Of a stretch of 50,799 bases of DNA, positions 25,331-32,954 are shown one piece after another. How positions within the stretch are numbered: the first letter of the stretch is position 1; each line of letters starts with the position of its first letter. The notes beneath the pieces are model-generated. The model was given only the letters and a program-made list of their open reading frames with translations. It had not been told where the DNA came from and searched no databases. The DNA comes from Candidatus Sumerlaeota bacterium (GTDB lineage: Bacteria > Bacillota > SLNR01), in the NCBI GenBank assembly GCA_007132905.1, contig SLNR01000079.1, positions 1 through 50,799 of the forward strand, written 5' to 3'. The position numbers and the translations under genes were made by a program.

Positions 25331-26371
25331 ATGGGTAAGATACGTGTTTTGATAGCGGATGATTCCGCCTTTATGAGACAAGTCATTAACGATATGTTGA
25401 GTGGTGATGAGGTAATTCAGGTGATCGGAACCGCAAGAGATGGGAAAGATGCTTTGGCAAAAATTAGGGATTTTAAGCCGGATGTAATTACACTCGATGT
25501 TGAAATGCCCCGCTTAAATGGCCTGGAAGTACTTAAAATAGTAATGAAAGAAAATAACCGGCCGGTGATCATGCTGAGCAGTCATACCCAGTCAGGAAGC
25601 GAAATCACCTTGACAGCCCTTTCAATGGGCGCCGTGGATTTTGTTGCAAAACCGAGCTCTCCATCGGATCTCGGGTCGATAAAGGCGGAATTAAAAGAAA
25701 AGATTGTCGCGGCAGCCAATGCGGCTAGAAAAAAACAAGGGCCGGGAAAAGAAGGTTTGCAGCCTCAAAAAAGTGTAAGCGCCAGTGTCAAGAAAAAACG
25801 AAGGCCTTCACTTATCGGTATTGGTTCTTCTACGGGAGGCCCCAAGGCCTTGGAAAGCCTTATTTCCCAATTGGAAGAAGATTTCACGGTCCCGATTTTG
25901 ATCACGCAGCATATGCCGGCTGGTTTTACAAAGACATTTGCCAAACGCCTAGATTCAGTCAGCCACCTGTGCGTAAAAGAAGCGGCGGATGGAGATCACA
26001 TAGAGCCGGGAAAAGTGTATCTCGCTCCCGGCGGGCACCATATGTGTCTTAGGGAAAAACGGGTCATATCTTTAAATCAAGATCCACCTGTCGAGCATGT
26101 TCGGCCTTCAATCAATGTCATGCTCGAGTCGGCCGTTTCGCATTATGGTGATCAACTGATAGGGATTATCCTAACAGGCATGGGCAAAGACGGCGCCAAA
26201 GGGATGTTCAGGCTTAAAGAAAAAGGCGGCTTGACAATGGTTCAAGATGAACATTCTTCCGTCATTTTCAGTATGCCCAAAGCAGTGATCGATCAAAAGG
26301 CAGCTGATATTGTCGCTCCCATCGATGAAATGGCCGGTATTATAAAAGAAGCAGTGGACAGTTGCAGGTAG
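25331..26371 (+). CDS. cheB: Receptor methylesterase/deamidase CheB
   Basis: CheB removes methyl groups from chemoreceptors during adaptation. The 346-residue protein has an N-terminal receiver domain with phosphorylated Asp56 (VITLDVEMPRLNG), a linker rich in Lys (about 125-160) and a C-terminal esterase domain with catalytic Ser in GIGSSTGGPKAL, His in ITQHMPAGFT and Asp in LTGMGKDGAKGM. GGAGG lies upstream of the ATG. Here cheB comes before cheR, after cheC-cheD. Confidence 0.97.
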   Translation: MGKIRVLIADDSAFMRQVINDMLSGDEVIQVIGTARDGKDALAKIRDFKPDVITLDVEMPRLNGLEVLKIVMKENNRPVIMLSSHTQSGSEITLTALSMGAVDFVAKPSSPSDLGSIKAELKEKIVAAANAARKKQGPGKEGLQPQKSVSASVKKKRRPSLIGIGSSTGGPKALESLISQLEEDFTVPILITQHMPAGFTKTFAKRLDSVSHLCVKEAADGDHIEPGKVYLAPGGHHMCLREKRVISLNQDPPVEHVRPSINVMLESAVSHYGDQLIGIILTGMGKDGAKGMFRLKEKGGLTMVQDEHSSVIFSMPKAVIDQKAADIVAPIDEMAGIIKEAVDSCR

Positions 26372-26381
26372 GGGGTAAACC

Positions 26382-27152
26382 ATGATGACTTTTGAAGAAT
26401 TCACAGCAAAAATTCACAAAACCATTGATCTGGATCTAAGCAAATACAAAGAAAACCAATTAAAAAGGCGCGTCACTCAGTTTATGAATCGTTATGAACT
26501 TGCCTCTTTTTCCTCTTTTTTTGATTTGCTGGAAAAAGATGCTCATGTACTGTCCAAATTCAGAGACTATATCACTATTAACACCTCGGAATTTTTCCGA
26601 GACACAAAAGTGTATCGATACATTGAAAAGCACATCCTTGCCCACCATCATTCTCGCAAACCGACTTATAAAATTTGGAGTGCAGGCTGTTCAGTGGGAG
26701 CCGAACCTTATACTTTAGCTATGCTGGCTATGGAGAAAAAAATTTCTCGTATTAACATAACGGCCACCGATTACGATCGGTCCGTGCTAAAAAAAGCCAA
26801 AGAGGGAATCTACACAAAAAGCTATTTAAAGAATGTACCGGATCAATATTTACGCAAGTATTTTACAGAGGATAAAAAACAATACCGAATTCTACCTGAA
26901 GTAAAGAAAAATGTGACATTCCAAGAACACAACCTTTTAAGCGACCGCTTTTTAACATCAAATCATCTCATTCTATGCCGAAATGTTTTTATCTATTTTA
27001 CCTATGAAGTTCAAATGGAACTTGTACGAAAATTTGCCGCAGCACTCCAGCCGGGGGGTTACTTGATTATTGGCAGTTCAGAATTCATCCCTGTTCCCGA
27101 GACATTCGGCTTCGAAAAGGAATATTATTCCATATACAAAAAAGCCTTGTGA
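26382..27152 (+). CDS. cheR: Chemoreceptor methyltransferase CheR
   Basis: CheR methylates receptor glutamates with SAM. The 256-residue protein has the N-terminal helical domain (YKENQLKRRVTQFMNRYELA) and the methyltransferase domain with the SAM site IWSAGCSVGAEPYTLAMLAM, ATDYDRSVLKKAKEGIY and LILCRNVFIYF. The pair ATGATG at 26382 leaves two possible starts one codon apart. It ends the chemotaxis block; 95 bases later comes a SigD-like promoter and the EAL-HDOD gene. Confidence 0.96.
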   Translation: MMTFEEFTAKIHKTIDLDLSKYKENQLKRRVTQFMNRYELASFSSFFDLLEKDAHVLSKFRDYITINTSEFFRDTKVYRYIEKHILAHHHSRKPTYKIWSAGCSVGAEPYTLAMLAMEKKISRINITATDYDRSVLKKAKEGIYTKSYLKNVPDQYLRKYFTEDKKQYRILPEVKKNVTFQEHNLLSDRFLTSNHLILCRNVFIYFTYEVQMELVRKFAAALQPGGYLIIGSSEFIPVPETFGFEKEYYSIYKKAL

Positions 27153-27175
27153 AATCGTATTTTTTGTCTTGCAAA

Positions 27176-27202
27176 TCAAGTTTTTGTCCGACCGGTCGAT
27201 AC
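27176..27202 (+). promoter_or_regulatory. SigD-like promoter upstream of the EAL-HDOD gene
   Basis: TCAA at 27176-27179, a 15-base spacer, then GTCGATAC at 27195-27202. It matches the sigma-28 consensus TAAA-N15-GCCGATAA at 3 of 4 and 6 of 8 positions with the ideal spacer. The gene start is 45 bases downstream, with AGAGAAGAGGG as the likely ribosome binding region. It would place the EAL-HDOD protein in the motility regulon. Confidence 0.5.
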
Positions 27203-27247
27203 AAAAGTAGTGGCTTCTTTAAACTTTAAAGAGAAGAGGGCTGATGC

Positions 27248-28471
27248 ATGGATATTTTTGTTGCCCGCCAACCCATATTTGACCAATATCAAAAAGTAAT
27301 CGGCTATGAGATTTTGCATAGGTCAGGACCGGACAATCATTTTATCAAAACGAGCGAATACGGTGTCGATGAAACCGAAGAAGTGATTATGAATAGTTTT
27401 CTTGTGATCGGGTTGCAAACATTAACAAGGGGAAAAAGAGCCTTTATTAATTTCCCCATGCAGTCTCTCATCAAACAAGCTCCTACCCTTTTACCTAATA
27501 ATACAGTCGTCATAGAAGTCCTCAGTGATTATTTAGTGGATGGAGAAGTCATTGAGGCTTTAGAACATTTAAAAGGAAAGGGGTATATTTTGGCATTGGA
27601 CGATTTTGTTTTCCGGCCGGATATGATTCCCATCCTTGATCTGATGGATATTGTGAAGGTTTGCTTTTTGAGTCACAACAGCAAAGAAAGAAAAGATATT
27701 GCTAAGCTTATGCGCTACAAGGATGCCCGCTTGCTAGCTGAAAAAATAGAGACTATGGAAGATTTTGAGGAAGCGAAAGAGCTCGGATATACCTACTTTC
27801 AAGGTCATTTCTTTGCTCGACCTTTGCTTTTGAAAGGAAAAGATATCGAAGCTTTTAATCCCACACTTTTAGAACTGCTTAAGGAAGTGAATCAAAAAGA
27901 AATACATTATGAAAAACTAGAATCATTGATCAAAAGGGATGTTTCTCTTTCCTATAAACTGCTTCGATACATAAATTCACTTTCGTTTGGCTTGATGTCG
28001 GAGGTTCACTCCATTCGCCATGCCATTTCCTATTTAGGGCAAAACGGGCTGAAAAAATGGTTGTCCATCATGTCGTTGCGTAGGTTTGGGAAGGGGAAAG
28101 CCAATGAATTGTTTGTGTCAGCCGTTTGCAGGGCCAGCTTTTGTGAAGCGATGGCTACGCAGGTGAATTTAGATAACAAACGGGGAGACCTCTTTTTGGT
28201 CGGACTGTTTTCTCATCTAGATGCTTTTTTAGACCAACCTATGAACAAGATTATTGAGCAGCTTCCTGTATCGAAAGAAGTGAAAGATGCCTTGGCTGGC
28301 GAAAGCGGAGTCATGAAAGATGTTTATGACCTAGTGGTGCATTATGAGAAAGGAAACTGGGAACTGTTTTCTAAACAGGCGAGGAAACTGCAGTTAAAAG
28401 AGGATAAAGTGGCCAAAGAATATTTTCACTGCCTTAGAGAGGCTGATGTTATATTTGGCATCATGGAATAA
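27248..28471 (+). CDS. EAL-HDOD (YuxH-type) signalling protein with degenerate EAL
   Basis: The 407-residue protein has an N-terminal EAL-like domain (about 1-200) and a C-terminal HDOD domain (about 205-400). The EAL domain is degenerate: the signature position reads IGYEILHRSG, and later sites read VVIEVLSDY, LALDDFVF and YFQGHFFARP, so several metal-binding acidic residues of active phosphodiesterases are missing. HDOD features are VSLSYKLLRYINSLSF and IRHAISYLGQNGLKKW. Such proteins are thought to act as signalling scaffolds, not enzymes. A SigD-like promoter lies upstream. Confidence 0.85.
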   Translation: MDIFVARQPIFDQYQKVIGYEILHRSGPDNHFIKTSEYGVDETEEVIMNSFLVIGLQTLTRGKRAFINFPMQSLIKQAPTLLPNNTVVIEVLSDYLVDGEVIEALEHLKGKGYILALDDFVFRPDMIPILDLMDIVKVCFLSHNSKERKDIAKLMRYKDARLLAEKIETMEDFEEAKELGYTYFQGHFFARPLLLKGKDIEAFNPTLLELLKEVNQKEIHYEKLESLIKRDVSLSYKLLRYINSLSFGLMSEVHSIRHAISYLGQNGLKKWLSIMSLRRFGKGKANELFVSAVCRASFCEAMATQVNLDNKRGDLFLVGLFSHLDAFLDQPMNKIIEQLPVSKEVKDALAGESGVMKDVYDLVVHYEKGNWELFSKQARKLQLKEDKVAKEYFHCLREADVIFGIME

Positions 28472-28561
28472 ATCAGTTCAATCCTATGTCCTTATAGAAG
28501 AATCGTAAGGGCCGCTGTTATGATAGATGCTCAATCCGATTACATGGAGGTGCGGCAATGA

Positions 28562-28861
28562 ATGAAGAAAAAATTATGGTCTACAATGTCTAGTGATCTG
28601 CATGAGAAAGTAAAGGAATATCAAAAAGAGGAAGGATTTCCAACAGCGACCAAAGCGGTGATGAATATACTCGATAGCCACAACGAAGTGAAAATTGATT
28701 TTCGCTATAGTGGGTACGAGGCGAAAAAGATCGTCATGACAGTTCCCGAAACCCTGTACAACCGATATCGAAAAAAAGCGGAGAAGGCAAAATTGAGTAA
28801 TTCTGAATGGGTCCGATGTGTTTTGAATTCATTCTTCGCCAAAGAAGGTACAGGTACCTAA
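28562..28861 (+). CDS. Small protein with two ribbon-helix-helix-like halves
   Basis: A 99-residue protein not assigned to a named family. Both halves look like a ribbon-helix-helix unit: a short strand, two helices and a Ser/Thr-led turn. Half one is LWSTMSSDLHEKVKEYQKEE then FPTATKAVMNIL; half two is KIVMTVPETLYNRYRKKAEK then LSNSEWVRCVLNSFF. If right, it is a single-chain pair of a fold that normally dimerises to bind DNA. TGGAGGTG precedes it; the ATG at 28558 opens only a short out-of-frame peptide, so 28562 is used. It stands alone between the EAL-HDOD gene and a terminator. Confidence 0.6.
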   Translation: MKKKLWSTMSSDLHEKVKEYQKEEGFPTATKAVMNILDSHNEVKIDFRYSGYEAKKIVMTVPETLYNRYRKKAEKAKLSNSEWVRCVLNSFFAKEGTGT

Positions 28862-29194
28862 GAAGAACTTTCTAAGAGATTGCAAGCAAGAATCGCAAAT
28901 CCGGTGATGGATGTTGGTCGCTATAGAAAAAAGAGTTGTTTTCATTTAATGAATCATCTGCTTCAGTTTAGCCCAGCCGCCACTAAGGCTGGTTTTTTTT
29001 GCACGGCACCGCAAGGGTGACGGATAAAAAAATCCGATCAAAAACATATGATAACAGGAAATGAGCCAAAAAAGTGCAATAGAAAAGATAGTCTTTTCTT
29101 TATGGAACGGTTCATAACTTGTGTATCAGAAAATGCCAAAGAGGGAAAACCAACTTATAACAGAGAAATGAGCAGGATAAAGGAGTGTGTCATA
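28862..29194 (+). other. Intergenic stretch with intrinsic terminator
   Basis: This 333-base gap has no convincing gene. It contains CCGGTGATG at 28901, a short palindrome TTCATTTAATGAA at about 28942-28954, an intrinsic terminator at 28971-29000 and a small hairpin CGGAT/ATCCG near 29021-29037. The same CCGGTGATG nonamer occurs in the gap at 30607-31005, also about 70-85 bases ahead of a terminator. A known riboswitch class could not be matched. No clear promoter was found for the following gene. Confidence 0.4.
28971..29000 (+). terminator. Rho-independent terminator
   Basis: Stem CCAGCC (28973-28978) with GGCTGG (28987-28992), an 8-base loop, and a run of eight T at 28993-29000. It lies about 110 bases after the ribbon-helix-helix-like gene and probably ends its transcript. 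Confidence 0.8.
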
Positions 29195-29557
29195 ATGAGC
29201 AAAGAAAGTCTTCTCTGCCGCCACTGCGGCAAAAACATCCTAGAGCATCAAGGGCTTATTGTGTTTGTAAGAGGCATGCGATTGGGCAAGATTGTGGACG
29301 TGTATGGATGCTGCCGAGGTGACTGCGAGGCCGCATTGAAAGAATCAAGAGGGGGAAAAGAAGAAATCGCTTTTTCAATTGAAGTAGCGGATGTGAAAGA
29401 GCCATGGAAGTTTTACGAATATGCAGTTGGTCTTATGGACCGTCTTTATCAAGGATTGAAAATAGACAAAGCAGCCTACAAAAAACTAAGGGAAATGATG
29501 GACGCGGCTGCTCCTCAAGTGTTTGGCTGGAAAGAGCAGGACAAATATGCAAAATAG
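29195..29557 (+). CDS. Small cysteine-rich protein, possible zinc-binding, unknown role
   Basis: Not recognised as a named family. The 120-residue product starts LLCRHCGKNILEHQGLIVFV and contains VYGCCRGDCEAAL, so a Cys-x2-Cys knuckle is paired about 27 residues later with a Cys-Cys-x3-Cys cluster, a likely zinc site. The remainder is helical and acidic or basic (FYEYAVGLMDRLYQGLKIDK). The ATG at 29195 is chosen because AAAGGAGTG precedes it; the open frame runs 49 codons further upstream, with no comparable site at its first ATG (29048). Confidence 0.6.
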   Translation: MSKESLLCRHCGKNILEHQGLIVFVRGMRLGKIVDVYGCCRGDCEAALKESRGGKEEIAFSIEVADVKEPWKFYEYAVGLMDRLYQGLKIDKAAYKKLREMMDAAAPQVFGWKEQDKYAK

Positions 29558-29655
29558 ATCGACGCAATAATGAAAGGACTTGTTAATCTTCGTTATGTTG
29601 ATTATGAGTAGTTGAAAACAAATGAAAAGACTAAGACGATTCGGGAGTGCTGAAT

Positions 29656-30606
29656 ATGGAGATAACGATTCGCACGATGGAAAAAAAAGATGTCGAAGCT
29701 GTTCGGCAGTTAATCCCCGCCGTGTTTGCCCATCTCTTTGCCCAAGAAACAGGGCGGCCGCAGCATCTGCCGTTGCGCCTAGAAAAAGAGATTTTGTTTT
29801 ATTTGGGAAACAATCCCGAGGGTTGTTTCCTTGCTGCCACAGCAAAAGGAAAAGTGATGGGTTGTTGTTTTGGTCATATCTGGGGAGAGACTGGTTGGTT
29901 AGGTCCTATGGTTGTGGCCCCCTCTTATCAAGGACGAGGGATAGGCAGCCGTTTGCTAGAGAGGGGCACTTATTATTTAGAAAATAGTGGATGCAAAGTG
30001 ATTGGCCTTGAGACGATGCCTCAGACTACGGCAAATGTTGGGCTTTATCTTCGAAACAACTATTACCCTAAGAATCTGCGAATTCGCTTTTATAAGAACA
30101 TGGATAGCCATCAAATAAAAACGGACGGTCGTTTTATGCTTCCATCCACTTGGTCACAGGCGAGTGCCTTTTTAGAGGATGTAAAAAGAATAAGTCGTGA
30201 GGTAGATCCTTTTATCGACTATCAAAAAGAGTTTGCAGGAGTGTATCAGCACGACTTAGGAAAGGCCATCTTTATGAAAGAGGGACACACGGTACGTGGG
30301 TTTGCGATCTATCATGAAATCCCGGCGACGGGGAGAATAATGATTAAGGCTTTGGCGGCGGCGCCAAAAGAGATCGAAGAAGAGGAATTCTTTTTGGGGA
30401 TGATGGCAGGTATGGAGTCCATGCTCTCTTCAAAAAGCTTTAGACAAATTGTGGCCCCTGTATACGGGGAGCATGAACTAGTATGCAAAGTACTATTGGA
30501 AAACGGCTACCAGGTTCAGCATGCTGGGGTGAGAATGTTTTATAAGAAGGGGAAAAACAAAAAAGATTTGAGCCGTGTTATTCATCTAGCCCAATGGTCC
30601 GGATAG
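29656..30606 (+). CDS. GNAT family N-acetyltransferase
   Basis: The 316-residue protein has an N-terminal GNAT domain (about 1-150) with acetyl-CoA motif A in MVVAPSYQGRGIGSRLLERG and motif B-like GLYLRNNYYP. The second half (about 160-316) resembles a further, degenerate GNAT fold (AIFMKEGHTVRGFAIYHEIP, then LLENGYQVQHAGVRMFY) that lacks the QxxGxG loop. The substrate cannot be told. The ATG at 29656 has GGGAG 8 bases upstream; a GTG at 29647 is in frame. It is not linked to neighbours by overlap. Confidence 0.8.
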   Translation: MEITIRTMEKKDVEAVRQLIPAVFAHLFAQETGRPQHLPLRLEKEILFYLGNNPEGCFLAATAKGKVMGCCFGHIWGETGWLGPMVVAPSYQGRGIGSRLLERGTYYLENSGCKVIGLETMPQTTANVGLYLRNNYYPKNLRIRFYKNMDSHQIKTDGRFMLPSTWSQASAFLEDVKRISREVDPFIDYQKEFAGVYQHDLGKAIFMKEGHTVRGFAIYHEIPATGRIMIKALAAAPKEIEEEEFFLGMMAGMESMLSSKSFRQIVAPVYGEHELVCKVLLENGYQVQHAGVRMFYKKGKNKKDLSRVIHLAQWSG

Positions 30607-30676
30607 AGGTATTTGCATTGCATAAACACGCGGCGGCGACGCTTTGTTCTGTTTTTTTGCCGCTTTAGAGCAAAAA

Positions 30677-30748
30677 GCCGGTGATGTTTGTGTCTATGGC
30701 AGTGCAATGTGATTTTTTTAGACAAGGTTTTACCCTTAATGCATCGGC
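30677..30748 (+). ncRNA. Possible structured RNA element ahead of a terminator
   Basis: GCCGGTG (30677-30683) can pair over 7 bp, one wobble, with CATCGGC (30742-30748). Inside, TGTCTA (30691-30696) pairs with TAGACA (30719-30724), and a short AGG/CCT hairpin follows at 30725-30736. This gives a junction-like fold 13 bases before the terminator at 30762. It does not match a riboswitch class that could be recognised. It may equally be a terminator leader without ligand. Confidence 0.3.
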
Positions 30749-30761
30749 AGCATGACCGAAC

Positions 30762-30788
30762 AAAGCAGCCTCACTTTGCTGCTTTTTT
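30762..30788 (+). terminator. Rho-independent terminator upstream of mraZ
   Basis: Stem AAAGCAGC (30762-30769) with GCTGCTTT (30778-30785), 8-base loop, then T run to 30788. It faces the division cluster about 220 bases upstream of mraZ and could insulate that operon or act with the preceding fold. Confidence 0.75.
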
Positions 30789-30948
30789 ATTTTGTCTTTT
30801 TTGCCAAAGATAACGATCAAGAAGAACCAGCTTTGTCTTTTTTGAAAGAATAGGGGCATGAAAATATTCGCACTATTTCGAAAAAAAAATGTTAAAAAGT
30901 TTGCGAATAGGCAGGAATATCTACCCGGCAAGCGAAATACATACCTTC

Positions 30949-30974
30949 AAGTGGGGGAAAGTGGGGAAAAGTGG
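30949..30974 (+). promoter_or_regulatory. MraZ operator (three direct repeats)
   Basis: AAGTGG occurs at 30949, 30959 and 30969, an exact 10-base period, with a further GTGGGA at 30992. MraZ is known to bind GTGG/TGGG-containing direct repeats of about one helical turn spacing upstream of its own operon, so autoregulation is expected. The array lies 32-57 bases before the mraZ start. Confidence 0.75.
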
Positions 30975-31005
30975 TACGATTTTAACTACAGGTGGGATGG
31001 CATCC

Positions 31006-31437
31006 ATGTTTATGGGAGAATACAAACACACCCTTGATTCAAAAAACAGAATGATTATCCCAGCCAAGCTTCGAGATTCTCTGGGGGAACGGTTCATTAT
31101 GACCAAGGGTCTAGATGGATGTTTATTCCTATATCCAATGGATGAGTGGAAGATTCTTGAGGAGAAACTAAAATCCCTGCCTTTCACCAAATCAGATGCC
31201 CGAGCTTTTGTGAGATTCTTTTTTTCGGGAGCAACCGAATGTGAACTTGACCGGCAAGGCCGGATTCTCTTACCCAATGGGCTAAAAGATTTTGGAAAAA
31301 TTGAAAAAGAAGTGGTTATTATTGGTGTTTCGACCAGAGTGGAAATATGGAGCGAGGAAGTTTGGAATGGTTACAGTGAAGAAGCAGAAACGGCTTATGA
31401 GGAGATCGCCGAAAACATGGTTGATTTGGGACTTTGA
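31006..31437 (+). CDS. mraZ: Transcriptional regulator MraZ
   Basis: MraZ is an AbrB-fold DNA-binding protein that regulates the division and cell wall operon. With the ATG at 31006 the protein has 143 residues, the family norm, and begins [20 protein letters not shown]. Two DXXXR repeats are seen: D in LDSKNR of the first half and [10 protein letters not shown] in the second. The frame is open upstream for 39 codons but those residues are not family-like. The triple operator lies just upstream. Confidence 0.95.
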   Translation: MFMGEYKHTLDSKNRMIIPAKLRDSLGERFIMTKGLDGCLFLYPMDEWKILEEKLKSLPFTKSDARAFVRFFFSGATECELDRQGRILLPNGLKDFGKIEKEVVIIGVSTRVEIWSEEVWNGYSEEAETAYEEIAENMVDLGL

Positions 31438-31449
31438 TAAAGGACGGAT

Positions 31450-32394
31450 GTGGGTAAATTGAGTTTTCAGCATATTCCAGTACTTCTTGAAAAGACTCTG
31501 GAAGGGCTCAATCCCCGGCCGGGAGATTGGATCGCTGACTGCACGATCGGCGGAGGAGGCCACGCAGAGGAAATACTCAAACGCATTTCGCCCGGGGGTT
31601 TCTTATTAGGGATCGATAGAGATCCCGCAGCCGTCAAAGCTGCTTGCGACAGACTTTCCAAATACAAAGATATCATTACATTAGTTAATGACCGGAATGT
31701 TCATTTGCCAGAAATTGCGGAAAAATTTGAAATTAAAAGTTTCGACGGCATATTGTTTGATTTAGGGGTATCCTCTTTCCAACTGGATGAGGCTCGTCGG
31801 GGATTTAGCTATCAAACGGACGCACCACTTGATATGAGAATGAACCCTAACGACAAGACTACGGCCAAAGATATTGTCAATCATTACAGCAAAGAAGAAC
31901 TTATCAGCATTGTATCTAATTATGGCGAGGAAAGATGGGCGGCTCGGATTGCACAGAGAATTGTCAAAGAAAGAGAAAACAAGCCAATTGAAACAACCGC
32001 TGAACTAGTGAAAATTATTAAGCAAGCTATACCAGCAGGGGCAAGAAGATCCGGGCCTCATCCAGCTAAAAGAACTTTTCAAGCGATTCGGATTGAAGTG
32101 AATAGCGAACTGAGTGAATTGGAACAAGCTTTGGAAAATGGCATAAAGATGCTTCATAAAAAAGGGCGGATCTGCGTTATATCCTTTCATTCGCTGGAGG
32201 ATCGAATTGTAAAACAGGTATTTCAAAAGGCTGCTAAAGGATGTGTCTGTCCTCCCGACTTTCCGGTGTGCAACTGCGGTATAGAGCCGAGTTTAAAGAT
32301 GGTGAACCGAAAACCGATTGAAGCTTCGGATCAAGAAGTATCCGACAATCCAAGAGCTAGAAGCGCTAAGCTGCGCGTAGGTGAAAGAATATAG
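31450..32394 (+). CDS. rsmH: 16S rRNA (cytosine(1402)-N(4))-methyltransferase RsmH
   Basis: RsmH methylates C1402 of 16S rRNA using SAM. The 314-residue protein starts LSFQHIPVLLEKTLEGLNPR and has the SAM site IADCTIGGGGHAEEIL, GIDRDPAAVKAA, and the family segments LFDLGVSSFQLDEARRGFSY and VISFHSLEDRIVKQVFQ. A cysteine cluster (CVCPPDFPVCNC) sits near the C-terminus. GTG start with AAAGGACGG upstream, 12 bases after mraZ. Confidence 0.97.
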   Translation: MGKLSFQHIPVLLEKTLEGLNPRPGDWIADCTIGGGGHAEEILKRISPGGFLLGIDRDPAAVKAACDRLSKYKDIITLVNDRNVHLPEIAEKFEIKSFDGILFDLGVSSFQLDEARRGFSYQTDAPLDMRMNPNDKTTAKDIVNHYSKEELISIVSNYGEERWAARIAQRIVKERENKPIETTAELVKIIKQAIPAGARRSGPHPAKRTFQAIRIEVNSELSELEQALENGIKMLHKKGRICVISFHSLEDRIVKQVFQKAAKGCVCPPDFPVCNCGIEPSLKMVNRKPIEASDQEVSDNPRARSAKLRVGERI

Positions 32395-32411
32395 GATAAG
32401 AGGTGAAAGCA

Positions 32412-32924
32412 ATGGGACTGCAGGAACGAGCTTATGATGTTAAAGAACCTGCTTATAAGCCTTATCAACGAACCCGTAAGCGTCAAAAAAAAGATCTTAG
32501 CCAAAAACGAATGGCAGCCAGGCAAAACCGTTCTGTTCCTGCAAGTCGTTATGTTATAATGATTGTAGCTGTGGTCCTTGTTAATGTTTTTCTGGTAGGA
32601 CAGCACAACACGGTTCTCCAACGAGGTTATGAATTGAGCCGAATGAATCAAGAATTAAGCGCACTTAAAGCTGAAAATGAACGTTTGGCTGTGACAATAG
32701 GCCAGCTAGAGTCGCTTGATAGGATCGAGCAGGTGGCTGTAACCGAATTAGGCATGGTGCGAGCCGACCAGATTCGTCTGGTTGCTTTTCATGATTCAGG
32801 TGCGGTTTACGATGAGGAGCTAGTTGTTGCGGCAGAGACAGACAGACAGCCTTTATTCGGGAAGATCTCCGCTGCGTTTTGGGGCCGGTCTACCCGCGTA
32901 GAAGCAGGAGGAACCCAGCCGTAG
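32412..32924 (+). CDS. ftsL: Cell division protein FtsL
   Basis: FtsL is a small bitopic protein of the divisome that works with FtsQ/DivIB and DivIC. The 170-residue product has a basic N-terminal tail of about 45 residues, one membrane helix (YVIMIVAVVLVNVFLVG) and an extracellular leucine-zipper coiled coil (LSRMNQELSALKAENERLAV) followed by RIEQVAVTELGMVRA. The ATG at 32412 has AGAGGTG 6 bases upstream. Sequence conservation is low; topology and place between rsmH and the transpeptidase support the call. Confidence 0.85.
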   Translation: MGLQERAYDVKEPAYKPYQRTRKRQKKDLSQKRMAARQNRSVPASRYVIMIVAVVLVNVFLVGQHNTVLQRGYELSRMNQELSALKAENERLAVTIGQLESLDRIEQVAVTELGMVRADQIRLVAFHDSGAVYDEELVVAAETDRQPLFGKISAAFWGRSTRVEAGGTQP

Positions 32925-32954
32925 GCTATTCCATTTAGGAAGGGGAATTCCGGC

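Larger units (their letters stand above)
30607..31005 (+). other. Long spacer before mraZ with structured element and operator
   Basis: This 399-base spacer separates the acetyltransferase from the division cluster. It holds a GC-rich imperfect hairpin with a T run at about 30624-30658 (possible terminator of the acetyltransferase transcript), a foldable element at 30677-30748, an intrinsic terminator at 30762-30788 and the MraZ repeats at 30949-30974. A frame open from 30889 reads into mraZ but is not supported as coding upstream of 31006. No consensus promoter for the division cluster could be located with confidence. Confidence 0.5.

Noticed and set aside
28901-28960. Resemblance of GGTGATGG at 28903 to the start of a fluoride (crcB) riboswitch
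   Set aside because: The matching CACC arm and the AAAC segment of that class are missing, and no fluoride exporter gene follows.
29622-29987. Open frame of 121 codons overlapping the start of the acetyltransferase
   Set aside because: It is out of frame with the well-supported GNAT gene, is rich in Arg/Ser/Cys without family features, and lacks a ribosome binding site.
30949-30974. GTGG repeats considered as a CRISPR or tandem-repeat remnant
   Set aside because: There are only three six-base units at helical spacing directly before mraZ, which fits an operator and not an array.
30889-31005. Upstream extension of mraZ by 39 codons
   Set aside because: The added residues are not family-like and cover the MraZ operator repeats; the ATG at 31006 gives the normal 143-residue length.
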